64,000 bases of DNA from Micropterix aruncella (lineage: Eukaryota > Arthropoda > Insecta > Lepidoptera > Micropterigidae): assembly GCA_944548615.1 (NCBI GenBank), contig OX155978.1, positions 6,362,415-6,426,414 on the forward strand, given 5' to 3'. Below, piece by piece: positions 33,935 to 44,982 of this stretch; positions within the stretch are counted from its first letter, which is position 1, and each line of letters begins with the position of its first letter. The notes under the pieces were generated by a model. That model did no database searches. It had not been told where the DNA came from and worked only from the letters and a program-made list of their open reading frames with translations. Made by a program: the position numbers and the translations under genes.

Positions 33935-34175
33935 ATAACTAGTATTAAACCCATCAAGACTGTTTTTCAGCATTACACAAAGCAGCGAAGTATCTGGACC
34001 TGAAAATAAATCAGGAGAAGGAAACCAAATGCGTTGAATAGCGAACCTGCATCCATCTGTAAAAAAATCACATACCTCAGCTTATCGATTGCTAAGGGTA
34101 CAACATCAGTGAAAATGCATTTATTAGTTGCAAATAGATGTTACGTCGGATTCCAGTCTCAAATGACATCCAAGA
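33935..34175 (+). pseudogene. LINE reverse-transcriptase fragment
   Basis: Frames give AAKYLDLKINQEKETKCV (the 'LxINxxKTKxM' block after the YxDD motif) and ANRCYVGFQSQMTSK (usual form NRCYYGLxxxLKSK). Stops and shifts separate them. It is a remnant of a non-LTR retrotransposon. Confidence 0.6.
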
Positions 34176-34373
34176 GGGTGAAAGCAACACTATCAGACCA
34201 ATCTCGCAGTAGCACATCTATCAGCTTTCTCCGCTGCACACCAGGCCGCCAGGAGTCAGGAAGCCGTACCCATGTAGACTGCCAGATCAGCAAACCGCTA
34301 GCGCGCGTATCACAGCACGGCAGTCATCACCACAGAAGATGCCATGTACGCCTAAACGGTCTATACTACACCT

Positions 34374-34915
34374 AATAGACCTATTCTTGAGTATGGCTAT
34401 TAGATCTGGAACCCTTACTTTTGCAAAGATGTAGATATCCTGGAAAAGGTTCAGCGAAGGGCAACCAAAATGCCAGTGAGCCTGAAGAATAGGAATTATG
34501 AAGATCGCTTGAAATTACTTGGAATTAATACACTCAAACAAAGAAGACAAAGAGGGGACCTGATTGAGACATATAAAATTCTAACACATTATTACGATGT
34601 ACCTGGACTGAAGAATATTTACAAATTCAATGTCAACACAAATCTTCGAGGTCACAACAAAAAACTCAACCACACAAAATTTAAATCTAATCCTCTTAAG
34701 AACTTTCTGCAAAATAGAGTGGCGGACATGTGGAATAAAGTACCATTTAAAGTGATTAGTGCAAGCTCTATCAATCATTTTAAAAACACTTGTTTTGTAT
34801 CTAAAAACGTGTTAATATTGTTTATATTATATATTTTTAAATATTGTTTAGCTTTACAAGACCTGATCTGGACGTATCAGCAAAGCTGCCTGTCCAGAAT
34901 AAATAATAATAATAA
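34374..34915 (+). mobile_element. CR1-like LINE 3' end with (AAT)n tail
   Basis: It starts with IRPILEYGY, stop, IWNPYFCKDV, then in the frame from 34470 MPVSLKNRNYEDRLKLLGIN, RQRGDLIETYKILTHYYDV, NTNLRGHNKK and NRVADMWNKVPFKVISASSI. The tail AATAAATAATAATAATAA is at 34898-34915. It belongs to the same family as 13196-13660. Confidence 0.85.
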
Positions 34916-35290
34916 AGAGCAGAAGACGTCCCGGACCTTTGATGATGATGACACTTCAGTAAATGCACTAAATGCCTTTGTGCACAATAGACGTCCACAG
35001 GATCATCAGTGCCGTGTGGAGGAGACGCACAAATAAAGAACTGTTCAACATGTATAATGATGCGCGATACGAGAGTCCTTAAAATCGGAAAGCTCAGCTG
35101 GAGAGGATGGAAAATGAGCAGATCGAAATGCATTCTTTCATCCGACGAAGCTCGATTCTGCGGTTAAAGACTTACATTTTTGGAGCAAACAGCTGGAAAA
35201 CCAAAGCCCAGGATAGGGGGTGGAACGGAAGAAGATTCTTAGCGAAGCCGTGGCTCAACAATGAGCTGTAGCTCTAATGATGATAATCCG
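34916..35290 (+). mobile_element. Degraded LINE tail (RTE-like)
   Basis: The DNA ends 'gagctgtagctctaatgatgataat' in abbreviated form typical of RTE 3' ends, and WKTKAQDRGWNGRRFLAKPW is readable near 35190-35250. The upstream part is too broken to assign. Confidence 0.4.
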
Positions 35291-35696
35291 GAAGGTGTAT
35301 TTTGACTAAGCAAGAATATAATAACGGTATGCGATTCTCATCTCAACTGATGGTTCATTTTTTGAGATTAAAATACAAGACGCCACCTTTAATTGCTTGT
35401 TATGGTTCTGGGTCCAATATTATAATTAATTCACACGTTTGATCTTAAGCAAGCTGATAAATGCAATGCGGTGATGATACTGCTGTGTTTGCTATCTCAA
35501 ATTCTTGAAAAAAGCCTAAACGCATCGAAGATTGAATGGAAAAGCTGACAGATGGCGCTATTACTGGAAAATGAAATACTGTAAGTCTATTATCAAGCCG
35601 ATCTGGTCCTATGGAATCCAACTCTGATGTTGTGATAATAGTAGATGCAATCTGGTTCACCATAAACGATTAAAAAAAAATATCCTTTGAATCAGT

Positions 35697-36055
35697 TGCC
35701 ATGGAGAGAGCTACGCTTGTAGTTTCACTGCGTGCTAGGATCCGAAACAAGGAAATCCACAGAAGAACCAAGATCATTAACATAGCTCGTAAAATTAGCA
35801 ACTTTAAACGGCAATGGACAAGCCATATAGCTTGTAGAACCGACAACCGTTGAGGTAAAGCATACTCGAATTGCGACCACAAAGCGACAGACACAGTTTA
35901 GGACGGCCTCCACAAGATGGACTAATGACATTGCCACGGTCATAGGAAGTAGGTGAATGGAGACAGCTCAAGACCGTTCGTCATGGCATTCTATGGGGGA
36001 GGCCTATGTCCAACAGTGGACATCCACCGGCTGACGATGATGATAATCAGTGATG
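35697..36055 (+). mobile_element. RTE-type LINE 3' end
   Basis: It reads MERATLVVSLRARIRNKEIH, then RTKIINIARKISNFKRQWTS and HIACRTDNR before stops. The tail has 'ggcctatgtccaacagtgga' and GACGATGATGATAAT. This is the standard C-terminus and 3' end of insect RTE elements (MERAMLGVSLRDRIRN pattern). Confidence 0.85.
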
Positions 36056-36780
36056 AAGGTATGAAAGTGACCCAAATAATGAGGCCGAATAAGCCCAAAT
36101 AGTTTTGCACCATCTTTAATGGACACGAATGATGTTACTCATGAACTAAAAAGGAGAATACGTCCAGATTTGGTAGTAGAATGATCAGGCTGTACCGCTG
36201 CGAACACACCGTGCAATGCCCGCAACATTTAGCCACTAAAATTTACTAAATGTCCTTGAATGTGACAGAGTACAAGATTTCTGTTTTGTGCAGCAGCTTC
36301 AAGAGAGAAAATAGTGATAAGATAGATAAGCGAAAAAACCAGTCACAGGCCTAATCTTAGGTACACTCGTCACTAACCCTTACTATATCTAATCTAGCTG
36401 ATAAATAATGCTTTTCCGTCACTAAAAACTAACGAAGAGCCTTTTCTCATCGACCCGTGCGTAGAGCTATGCGTTGTGCATCCCCTTTAGGTTTTCGTTC
36501 AATTTTCACCCGACCGGCGTACCTTAAAGTTGCCTGCTAGTTATCCCCTATCAGTGTAGAACCGAATGATTGTTATGTTGTCGTAGTAGCGTTTAATTAT
36601 TACAGTAGAGCATGTCTAGAGATCTAAAAATATCGAAATGCGACGAGTCGCGCCACCAAATTCGTTGATTTTTAAAAATTCGAAAAAAATTGAGTCGCTT
36701 TGTGCATCTTGCGTGGTGATCACCGACAGAGCCGTTCCGTGAGCATTTGACTCATACGGTATCTGTCGGTTTGCCCGCAG

Positions 36781-36906
36781 GTTGAATCAAAACCCCTGAG
36801 GTGGAGTCGGCCGACGGCGAACGCACCGTCTGCGACGTCAGCGGAGCAAGGATCGACCGACGACGACGTTTTGAAAAATATGCTGCAACAGTGTTCCAAA
36901 TTTTAA
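36781..36906 (+). CDS. Candidate alternative terminal exon (par-1?), unproven
   Basis: A good acceptor (TATCTGTCGGTTTGCCCGCAG) is followed by a phase-0 open frame of 41 codons starting VESKPLRWSRPTANAPSATS, with stop TAA at 36904-36906 and a poly(A) signal AATAAA at 36923-36928. KPLRWS is faintly like the KPRSLRFTWS start of KA1. However, the par-1 exon ending at 22712 needs phase 2; in that phase this exon gives only five residues (LNQNP) and a stop. It would need an intermediate exon to be read in phase 0. It may be an alternative 3' end or a chance match. Confidence 0.3.
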   Translation, partial: VESKPLRWSRPTANAPSATSAEQGSTDDDVLKNMLQQCSKF

Positions 36907-36987
36907 GGATAGAAAATGTAGAAATAAAATACTAATAGTTGTACAGCCGAAATTGCACATCGGAAACCGCACACCAAAGCTGTCTGA

Positions 36988-37014
36988 TTATTATTATTAT
37001 TATTATTATTATTA
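36988..37014. repeat. (ATT)n microsatellite
   Basis: Nine ATT units, continuing into AATAATGATAATAATG words to 37040. Confidence 0.92.
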
Positions 37015-37139
37015 ATAATAATGATAATAATGATAATAATAAACAAACTAGTGGCATAAGCTGATGTGGCTGTGTCTGATCATTTTGTTTTAGCACACAC
37101 AAGACAATTTCGAAGTTTGGGTATTTAGGGAATTACAAC

Positions 37140-38050
37140 ATCCGTTGAGGATCTTATGTCTCAATGAGGTCACCCCTGATCCGACGCTCCTTGAGTGTGG
37201 GCAGTTGCAATCTGCGGAGTTTTTCTGAATATTCCAGGTAATTAAAACCCATTGGCATGTCGGTCGTACTATGCCGAAGATCTTCGTCGTTTACAATGTA
37301 ATGATTTTAGATCTGGAATCCAAATCTGACATTAATATGATGTAGGTTACATATGATGACGAAAATGAGGCCGGTTTGATGGAGTGGAATTGTTTGCAGA
37401 TGAGGTACGTAATTATCACGATCTGTGTAAGCACACCCCACTTCAGATCACTCACTATCGTTGTGGCCCTAGATGGTACTGATGTTTGGGGTTGTTCTTG
37501 CCAATGTGAACCACCGTGCATTTGTCTGCATTTAGCTTTATCAACCTTGTTGTGTACCATTCGAGAATTTGATCCAAGTCTTTGCTGACATTTGCTATTG
37601 TAGGATTCACAAACGTTTTCATCACAGTGTCACCCGCAAAGAGACTCACACTTTATACCTTCTTTCAGATCAGATGTAGAGTGCTTCTAAAGATCAACGA
37701 GTAAAGACTAAAAAGCAGAGGTCTTTCTTTGTAATTCTGTATGACTCGTCTTCACAAATATTCTGGCCACCTTGATGTGCGCTCTTTGGTACCAGTAGAT
37801 ATTAGTATAATACGCAAATCTATTATCTATTCCCGCTCGGAGAATTTCAACCGTCTTGTTGTGTTTGACTCTGTCGAAAGCCAAAACACATGTAAACTGT
37901 GTGACCGATAGTTTTACATCTATGGACAGACGTGGGTCTATTGTATTTCATGGAGTGTGTAATTCGCAGGAAGAGTTTCAGGGCGTAAGACATTAGACTG
38001 ATAGTCCGGTATTCGCTGCAACTTTTGGCGTTTACCTTTATCTGTATCAT
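37140..38050 (-). pseudogene. CR1-like LINE, degraded
   Basis: Minus-strand pieces: 38050-37847 has KVNAKSCSEYRTISLMSYAL (RT start; usual text NYRPISLLS) and a broken FDxVxH region. 37649-37455 has LEWYTTRLIKLNADKCTVVH, the 'WxxKLNxxKC' block after YADD. 37265-37140 is the C-terminal end matching 13500-13640. Frameshifts and small rearrangements separate them. Confidence 0.75.
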
Positions 38051-38623
38051 TACCGAGGTTACTTCAATCAGTCAGCGTGAACGGCAATTTTATTTATATT
38101 TTTAAAATTTGGAATGCTAATTTGCAAATTCATTTATAATTTAACGAAAAGCGTGCTGAACGGCTACAATAATTGATTGTAATACGGAATCGCGAATCGC
38201 AAGTATCGCTGAAGCTGACCTTTCTACAAATCCACAAAGGACCATGAGCTTGCACCAAGAACTTTCAGAGATGAGACCCATCATAAATAAAAGGTTTTAG
38301 CGTTTACTTCATTTCATAACTGACAGCTAAATTCAATTCAATTACATTTTGTCTATGTGTTTTCATCGGTAACGAAGGCCTAAATCAAATCAATAATTAT
38401 ATAGTCGATTCGGATTTTCATGGAGAATATATTGATATCAGTTTATACGATGATTTAGCAATGGTTAAGAAGCAAAATGTGATATATATATAATATTACA
38501 TTTTTTAATCAAATATCCAATGATTGCATACGTTCGTGCCCGATTTAAGGGAAAACCTCTGAACATTTTAAATGTTTTTAATGACAGGAGTTTTACTAAT
38601 TATACAGTCCATTCTTCTCTATA

Positions 38624-39016
38624 ATTATAAATAGGATAGAAAACGAATTTACCGCGTGAAATTTGTAGCACCCAATGTTTCGGTGACTTTGCAGCCGCCG
38701 TTGTCCAGGGTAGACTGAAGAGCTGTCAATCCGTTGTTTTGCGGGTAGTGCGCATACCGCTTCCGCCACTGCGTAGGTTATAACGGTTGTGGGGGGCCGG
38801 GCTTGCAAGACGGATTTTCAAAATTCCCGCACTCCGAGCCCGGCCCCCCACCACCGTTATAACCTACGCAGTGGCGGAAGCGGTATGCGGCCTACCCGCA
38901 AAACAACGGATTGACAGCTCTTCAGTCTACCCTGGACAACGGCGGCTGCAACGTCACCGAAACGTCGGGTGCTACAATTTTCACGCGGTAACTTCGTTTT
39001 GTATCCTATTTATAAT
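38624..39016. repeat. Inverted pair of PLE ends, 180-bp arms
   Basis: Arms 38624-38803 and 38837-39016 are inverted copies with a 33-bp spacer that includes ACGGATTTTCAAAATTCCCG. They match the outer part of the arms at 17831-18842. The flank after 39016 ('gtcaaacaaccgcgatagtc') is again that of the other PLE ends. There is no endonuclease between the arms. Confidence 0.85.
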
Positions 39017-39052
39017 GTCAAACAACCGCGATAGTCTTCGATTTTATAATCT

Positions 39053-39224
39053 CTATAATTGTTTTCCAATAGCCAACAAGCTTGCCGATTCCATTTCTAA
39101 GAAGCCATGGGAAGCCATTTGCTGGAGACGGTTCTTCCAATCCTTATAGCAGTGCTGAAACTCGGTTACTGGAATTGCATTCAGTTGGTCGCTAACAGCC
39201 GTTTGAATGCTTTTAATGTCCCAA
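39053..39224 (-). pseudogene. mariner-type transposase C-terminal fragment
   Basis: The minus strand reads WDIKSIQTAVSDQLNAIPVT, then EFQHCYKDWKNRLQQMASHG. This matches the end of mariner transposases (pattern LKAIPxxxFQxCFxxWKxRWxKCIxS). The copy is cut on its 5' side by family A copy 39225-39895; a few more codons (KFTSY) appear beyond it. The target duplication of that insertion lies in this frame. Confidence 0.75.
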
Positions 39225-39895
39225 CTTGGGTTGTCGACTACAGCGGGCGAGCCCGTCACCTCAGGTAGTTTTAACGATTAGTCGTTCTATCTCCCTGGAG
39301 TGAGCGCAGAAGACTTGAGGACAAAACAGTCCACTGTCCAGCTACGCCACAAGCCCGTAAGAGGCCAACGCCTTAACCGCGAGATAGCTAGGAATGTTAC
39401 CCGGCGGGCCGACACTCACGCCCTTACTTCCAATTGCGACCAGATTACTCCGGTCTCTCGATTGGTTACGAGTTCGAGGTCGCTTGCGCGGTCCTCTCCC
39501 TTACGAAGCGGTGAAACGGTGTTTACCGAATCTATCGCGGACCACATCGTCCTTTGCCCGGCTGTTCACCCAGGATCGGGTAGCTGATGGTCGTTTCAAG
39601 AGCAGTCCCCGTAAGGTCCGCAACCACCCCCGCTCTATAGGAAACAGTACTGCTTCCAGACTCCCCCGACTGTTAGTCAGAGTCCACAGTTGATTGGCAT
39701 ACGCCGCACGGTGCGCAGACCGTCCAGGAGCGCCAGAAGTTTGATTCCTAGGGGAAACTTACCCTGAGGCCAGAGTCCTACCCAGGCTCGCACTTCATGC
39801 GAGGAGGCCGTCGGATAGGTGTTGACCCGTGAGTGTGACCAACCCTGAACAGAATGGGTCTTCGTGGCCAACTCAGCAAGGGCCTATTAACTCCC
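39225..39895 (+). mobile_element. Family A retroposon with 16-bp target duplication
   Basis: GCTTTTAATGTCCCAA occurs at 39209-39224 and again at 39896-39911, so the element between is defined to the base. It starts CTTGGGTTGTCGACTACAGC and ends GCCTATTAACTCCC, without a poly(A) or simple-repeat tail. A long duplication of variable length points to target-primed reverse transcription. An inner block GTTCGAGGTCGC resembles a pol III B box but lies ~240 bp inside. The reading frame 39394-39693 is shared with other copies; no known protein was recognised. Confidence 0.88.
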
Positions 39896-39911
39896 GCTTT
39901 TAATGTCCCAA

Positions 39912-41556
39912 TATGATGTGAATTTTCAATCGCGGATAAAGGAAAAAATCGCTAAGACAAGTCGGGGAATAAGCAGGCTGAGGATATTCTTACTAGCCAA
40001 AAACTCGTTCACTGAAATTGCTGTTTAACAAGGCTCATGCAATATCCAGTTCTTATTAATGTTTGGTCTCAAACATACGACCTTTTTTGAAAGTTTTCAA
40101 AAACCTCTCGGTAGTAATGATTGACTTGAGGCCTTGAAAAGTTTGGCTTTAAGGCACAAACTCTTTGGGGACGATTCACTGACTTGTTCTTGAAGATTGA
40201 TGTTGTTCATCTTCCATCGATTTTTTCTTCTTAAAACGCCTTAAACCACTGAAAATCCTGGGCTCTTGACCAAACACCGTTTCCGTAGGCCTGTTGAAGT
40301 TTTTCGAAAGTTTCCGTAGCACTGTGCCTATTTCTAAAGGCAAACCGTTGCTCGAAATTGACATCACTTATTTTTAGAACGCAGAAAACATTGTTTCACG
40401 AAAATAATCACTACGGACAACCAAATGACTAGCACATTCAAATTTCGAAGTTCCAACTGGCACCCCCTCTAAGTCCCGCATTTCCAGTGTTGCCATATTA
40501 ATCGCTACGTTGCCAGTCTCATTACTTAATCTTCGCATTTTCTTTGTAAATGTAGTTATTACCTAAAAGTAACGCTAGAACCCTATATTTGATATGGGTC
40601 TTGTCTCTGTTGGTGGGTAAGCTAAAATGACCTTGGTTCTGTGAATTCAATCTATTTGACCTGATACTGGATTTAGATAACTATTTATCTACGACTGTTC
40701 ATGACCTAATTCAAGATTGCTTTAAATAGTCTCAAGAAAATTGTCGACCTAGCTATAGATTTTATATTAAGAGACTATTGTCATTCTAATCGCAGTCAAA
40801 CAATGTATCACAAAATCTACCAACTTTCTATCCTTCGTAATACTATTTTTGGACAGATTTCTTAAAGACTGTTTTTTCACAATCTCTTCGACAATCAGCC
40901 ACATCTATTATAACCCTGTTTTTCAAGTCTTAAAAAAAAGTGCAATGGGTTTTTGCAATATTTGTGTGAAATTTTCGGTATATGTACTGATAAAACAAAA
41001 TTTACCTGTAAATTATTTTTTTCTTTCTAAAATAGTTTAGATTTTTGCATTTACATCGTTACCTATTTATGCGAGTTTTCAAATATATTATTTTTATTTA
41101 TAATTTGGTTCAGGACTATTATTTGTTTTTTTTTTCGTTGTAAACATTCCGATTTAAATCGCATTTAATGTAAACGTTTCACAAAGTCCATTTTTTTCTG
41201 TTTTTTTGTTTCTCTGTAAATTGTGGTAATTTTTGCAAAGGTGCAATCACACGCATTTAGCCTTAACCATATCATAGGATATCATTTAGGATATTATAAT
41301 TTAAATTAAAAAGAAAACAAACATGTTTGATAACCTGTTGAAGCTGTTAGATTTGAAATTAAAAATTATAATCGGAATATAATGTTTATTTTTTTTTTTG
41401 AATATTACACATTTTGTTTTATTTGATCCGCTGTGAAAAAAAAGACAAAATATGTTACGACGATGCTACTGTTCGGTAAGTTTCGACCGTCCGATTTGAA
41501 TCGCCTACGAGATAATAATGCCGGAGCAATGTTTGAGCCTACAACCGATAGATCAT
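39912..41556. other. Intron DNA, no gene recognised
   Basis: The first ~30 bases continue the interrupted mariner fragment. The rest contains AT-rich DNA with T runs near 41120 and 41390. No further exon or element ends were recognised. Confidence 0.5.
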
Positions 41557-41569
41557 GTTTGAAGGTGCT

Positions 41570-42213
41570 ACTAGAGTTGTCAACTACAGCGGGCGAGCCC
41601 GTCACCTCAGGAAGGTTTAACGATTAGTCTTTCTGTACCCTGAAGTGAGCATAGAAGACTTGGACGAAAACAGTCCACCATCAAGCTCCGCCACAAGCCC
41701 GTAAGAGGCCAACGTCTTAACCGCGAGATAACCAGAAATGCTACCCAGCGGGCTTACACTCACGCCCTTACTTCCAATTGCGACCAGATTACTCCAGTCT
41801 CTCGATTGGTTACGAGTTCGAGGTCGCTTGCGCGGTCCTCTCCCTTACGAAGTGGTGAAACGGTGTATACCGAATCTATCGCGGACCACGGCATCCTTTG
41901 CCCGGCTGTTCACCCAGGATCGGGTAGCCGATAGTCGTTTCAAAAGCAGCCGCCGTAAGGTCCGCAACCACCCCCGCTCTATAGGAAACAGTACTGCTAT
42001 CAGACTCCCCCGACTGTTAGTCAGAGTGCGCAATCGATTGGCAATGCCGCACGGAGCGCAGACCGTCCAGGAGCGTCAGAAGATTGATTCCTAGGGGAAA
42101 CTAACCATAAGGTCGGATGGGCAGTCGGATGGGTGTTGACCCGTGAGTGTGACCAACCCTGAACAGAATGGGGCTTCGTAGCCAACTCAGCAAGGGCCCC
42201 TTAGCTCCCGAAG
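41570..42213 (+). mobile_element. Family A retroposon with 13-bp target duplication
   Basis: GTTTGAAGGTGCT is found at 41557-41569 and 42214-42226. The element starts ACTAGAGTTGTCAACTACAG and ends CCTTAGCTCCCGAAG. It is highly similar to 39225-39895 and 54913-55602 but lacks about 30 bp near 42112. The shared frame 41738-42094 is open. Confidence 0.88.
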
Positions 42214-42473
42214 GTTTGAAGGTGCTGTCACGTAGGATGTGGTATACATGTGACATCATCGTGCACGCGAAACTCCGGTTTATGCGAGAGTAAGAAAATA
42301 CGAAGGTGAGATGAAAAGTTTTGACATTCCAACCAGCAAAAATGTATGTTTCCTGCCTGTGTGCACGTGTCATTAGTTCGTATGACAAGTTTCAACCTGT
42401 TCTCTCAAGTTGTTTGTTTATACGAATTTTCGTGTAAACACACAACCTTGTCTTGTCTTGCTTTGCCTTTTCC

Positions 42474-43144
42474 TTAACCCCTTGAGCGGCAAACGGGACA
42501 ATTGTCCCACAATTGAAATTACCGTAGAGCGGCAAAGGGGACATCTGTCCCAGCCGAGATCGGCGCCGATGTTTTCCAATTATTTACCCTTGATACCTCA
42601 CATAAATCATACGGCCTGTGGTATGTGCGAAAAGAGGAGAAGATTCTCTGTCGTTAACTAGTTGGTTCATTATTTTTCATACAGTCACAATTTTTTAGTC
42701 TATGATTGAACCAAACCAAACCAAAAACTTCAATATTCATGTTGATTTTCAACACCGAATATTTTTTTATTTTTGTATGGCTGTAAGTAAAACGAAGTCA
42801 TAGGTTGAATGAAGCATATTATAATTATTATAAAAGTATTCACAATTTCTTGTATAGGGTGATTTATTTCCAGAAAAAACATAGAAATGTTGGACAAGGC
42901 AGTTTTTTTCTGTACCACAACTTTGACAGATAATTCTGAATAATGCTTATTGCTTTACAAAACGACGTTACACGTATCTAATAGCAAATTTCAACAGGAA
43001 CATAAAACAGGTCTTCTTTATACGATCCGTATAGTAGTTTCGGAGTAATCATCGTTTTCCTGAAACGCTATATTTTTGTTGTGATGTAATCTTCGCGTTC
43101 TCTAAGAGAAACTACAATTCAAACGTCAGCTCTCGAGGGGTTAA
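42474..43144. mobile_element. TTAA-type element related to family P2
   Basis: It begins TTAACCCCTTGAGCGGCAAA and ends CAGCTCTCGAGGGGTTAA. The word 'gagcggcaaa' is repeated 50 bp further in. The right part ('tagcaaatttcaacaggaac', 'agtttcggagtaatc') matches P2 at 28874 and 43868. It is longer (671 bp) than P2. It abuts the mariner fragment at 43146. Confidence 0.78.
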
Positions 43145-43145
43145 A

Positions 43146-43305
43146 ATGGATAAACTTGAATATCGTGGGGTCATAAATTTCTTCATTTTGGATGAATTAA
43201 CCCCTAAGGAAATTCATCCGAAGTTGGCAAACGTTTACGGGGACTCTGCTCCTTCCATGTCGAGCGTTAAAAAAAGGGCAGCTGAATTTAAACGTGGTCG
43301 CTTTG
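43146..43305 (+). pseudogene. mariner transposase, segment 1 (N-terminal HTH)
   Basis: The frame reads MDKLEYRGVINFFILDELTP, then GDSAPSMSSVKKRAAEFKRG. This is the N-terminal helix-turn-helix region of mariner transposases. It breaks off after KRGR, where a Penelope-like fragment is inserted. The same protein resumes at 44804. Confidence 0.82.
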
Positions 43306-43329
43306 ATAAATTCATTTTATCGTATAAAT

Positions 43330-43502
43330 AAGATATATCCAATACAGACGAAACCCAGAAACCGAGCAGATCAAGAGCATTCTTACCATAAGTGAAGAGA
43401 GTGACAGATCGAATAAGTAAGATGCTAAACAAATTCGATATAAAAACGATCTTCAAGCCGACCCAAAACATAGCTCGATTTTTGAGGCCTGTAAAGGATG
43501 TA
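43330..43502 (+). pseudogene. Penelope-like element, segment between RT and endonuclease
   Basis: Frames give ETEQIKSILTI, DRISKMLNKFDIKTIFKPTQ and NIARFLRPVKDV, which joins the text of the PLE at 18216. The sequence is cut at 43502 by a LINE tail and resumes at about 44590. It is a 5'-truncated PLE inserted in the mariner copy. Confidence 0.75.
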
Positions 43503-44265
43503 ATTTTTCAATTTCAATTTATTTCCAAAAAAAATCTTAACAGATTGTAGAAACTTTATATTTAGGTACATTTAAATTCCAGTCTATTAGTCCGTTTTTA
43601 CTATATTTACATTTATCACCACGTACATACAGTTACTTCATTATTGCTTTTAGGGCATCAAAATCATTTTTAAGATTTATTTACTAAAACCACAAATTAA
43701 AATAATCAATAAAAATAATCAAGAAATTAAAATCATAAAAAGTCAGAATAATAAAAAAAATGCTACTTAAAATTGTCAAAAAAAACAAAATGGCCAAAAA
43801 TTTAAAAAATTATTTAAAATGAACAAACTTATCGATCGAGTAAAAAGCTTTGTCTAATAAGAATTCTTTAACCCCTCGCGGCCCGCGGTTTGAATTTTAA
43901 TGTGTGCCTTACGGCCCGTAAGAAATTCGCGAGTCTCAAAAAAAAGATGGCATTTCAGAAAAAAAACGATTACTCCGAAACTGTCACACCGATCGTCTAA
44001 AAAAGACCTGTTTTATGTTCCTATTGAAATTTGCTATTAGATATTTGTAACGTCGTTATGTAAAGCAATAAAGATTATTCATAATTATTAGTCAAAGTTG
44101 TACTAACATAATTAGCGGTCGGCCTCGCCTGGCCATTTCGGGCCGTCTGGGGTTCGACGGTAAATATCAATTCTGGACGTTTCGGGCCGTCTGGTACGCG
44201 AGGGGTTAAGTAACTTTTTGAATAAGCTTTCCACTTGAATTGTTTTTAAACTTTCTGGTAGCCTG
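43503..44265 (-). mobile_element. LINE 3' end inserted in the PLE
   Basis: Read on the minus strand across the P2 element, 44265-44210 and then 43867-43800 give NRLPESLKTIQVESLFKKLL, KEFLLDKAFYSIDKFVHFK and a stop, a normal LINE C-terminus. The 3' part ends in 'ggaaataaattgaaattgaa' at 43503. Joining the two pieces over 43868-44209 shows the MITE came later. Confidence 0.72.
43868..44209. mobile_element. TTAA-type element, family P2 (copy 2, inverted)
   Basis: Both TTAA sites are intact. The left end is TTAACCCCTCGCGGCCCGCG and the right end is TCTGGTACGCGAGGGGTTAA. It is inserted in the C-terminal coding part of the LINE at 43503-44265. Confidence 0.9.
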
Positions 44266-44578
44266 TTAACCCTTTGAGTAAATGGGTATTTTCATGGATG
44301 CATCTGTCTCTTTTGCAGGATTTTCGGCGACATCGACTTAAAGTACTATAACTACGAAACTACTACACCAATCATAAAAAGAACAACTGCACAATGATTG
44401 CATTGAAATTTCGAATGTAGAATATTGAAATATCATTTTGTAAAACAATTAGATAATTATGAATAAATATGAGAACGTCAAAGAAGTGAAAAAAATGCGC
44501 GACCAGATTTGGTCGACTCGTACTCAACGGATAATTGTTTCGCGACCAGATTTGGTTGACTCATACTCAACGGGTTAA
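44266..44578. mobile_element. TTAA-type element, family P3 (copy 2, inverted)
   Basis: It begins TTAACCCTTTGAGTAAATGG and ends CATACTCAACGGGTTAA, with both TTAA sites intact. It is an inverted copy of 31055-31368. Confidence 0.9.
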
Positions 44579-44589
44579 AGTAATATGTA

Positions 44590-44803
44590 AAGTAATACCA
44601 TTGCAAACCCCGGGTGTTATAGCCTGTTAAGTAATATTAACCACTGCAAACCCCGGGTGTGTATAAAGTCGAATGCAGCTGTGGTTTAGCCTACTTTGGA
44701 CAAACGAAACGGCCCATAGCAACTCGATAGATGGAACACATCAAAGCTGTTAAAAACGTTCAGCGAGAAAAATGGGCGATCTGCGAACATATATTGGAAA
44801 ATG
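44590..44803 (+). pseudogene. Penelope-like GIY-YIG start, truncated
   Basis: After a short duplicated tract (CATTGCAAACCCCGGGTGTT, then CACTGCAAACCCCGGGTGTG) the frame gives GVYKVECSCGLAYFGQTKRP and EHIKAVKNVQREKWAICEHI. It stops at 44803, where mariner sequence resumes. Gly-Tyr of the YIG motif is changed (YFG). Confidence 0.78.
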
Positions 44804-44982
44804 ACCCTCGTGACGGACGGCCGAAAATCACCACCACACCGGAAACCATTGAAAAAGTGCATGATATTGGACGATAGACGATATTGGACGGGTGAAGGTG
44901 AGCGGGATAGCTGAGGCTGTGGGGATATCGGAAGAAAGGGTGCGAAACATCTTGCACAAAGAATCCGGGATGCGAAGGCTCT
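44804..44982 (+). pseudogene. mariner transposase, segment 2
   Basis: The frame reads ENDPRDGRPKITTTPETIEK, VHD, and after a small duplication/shift VSGIAEAVGISEERVRNILH and KESGMRRLC. This is the second HTH region of mariner. It is cut after RRLC by a solo LTR and continues at 45606 with LCARW. Confidence 0.82.

Noticed and set aside
39470..39490. GTTCGAGGTCGC as evidence for a tRNA gene
   Set aside because: No A box at the right distance and no cloverleaf could be drawn; it is only noted as B-box-like inside family A.
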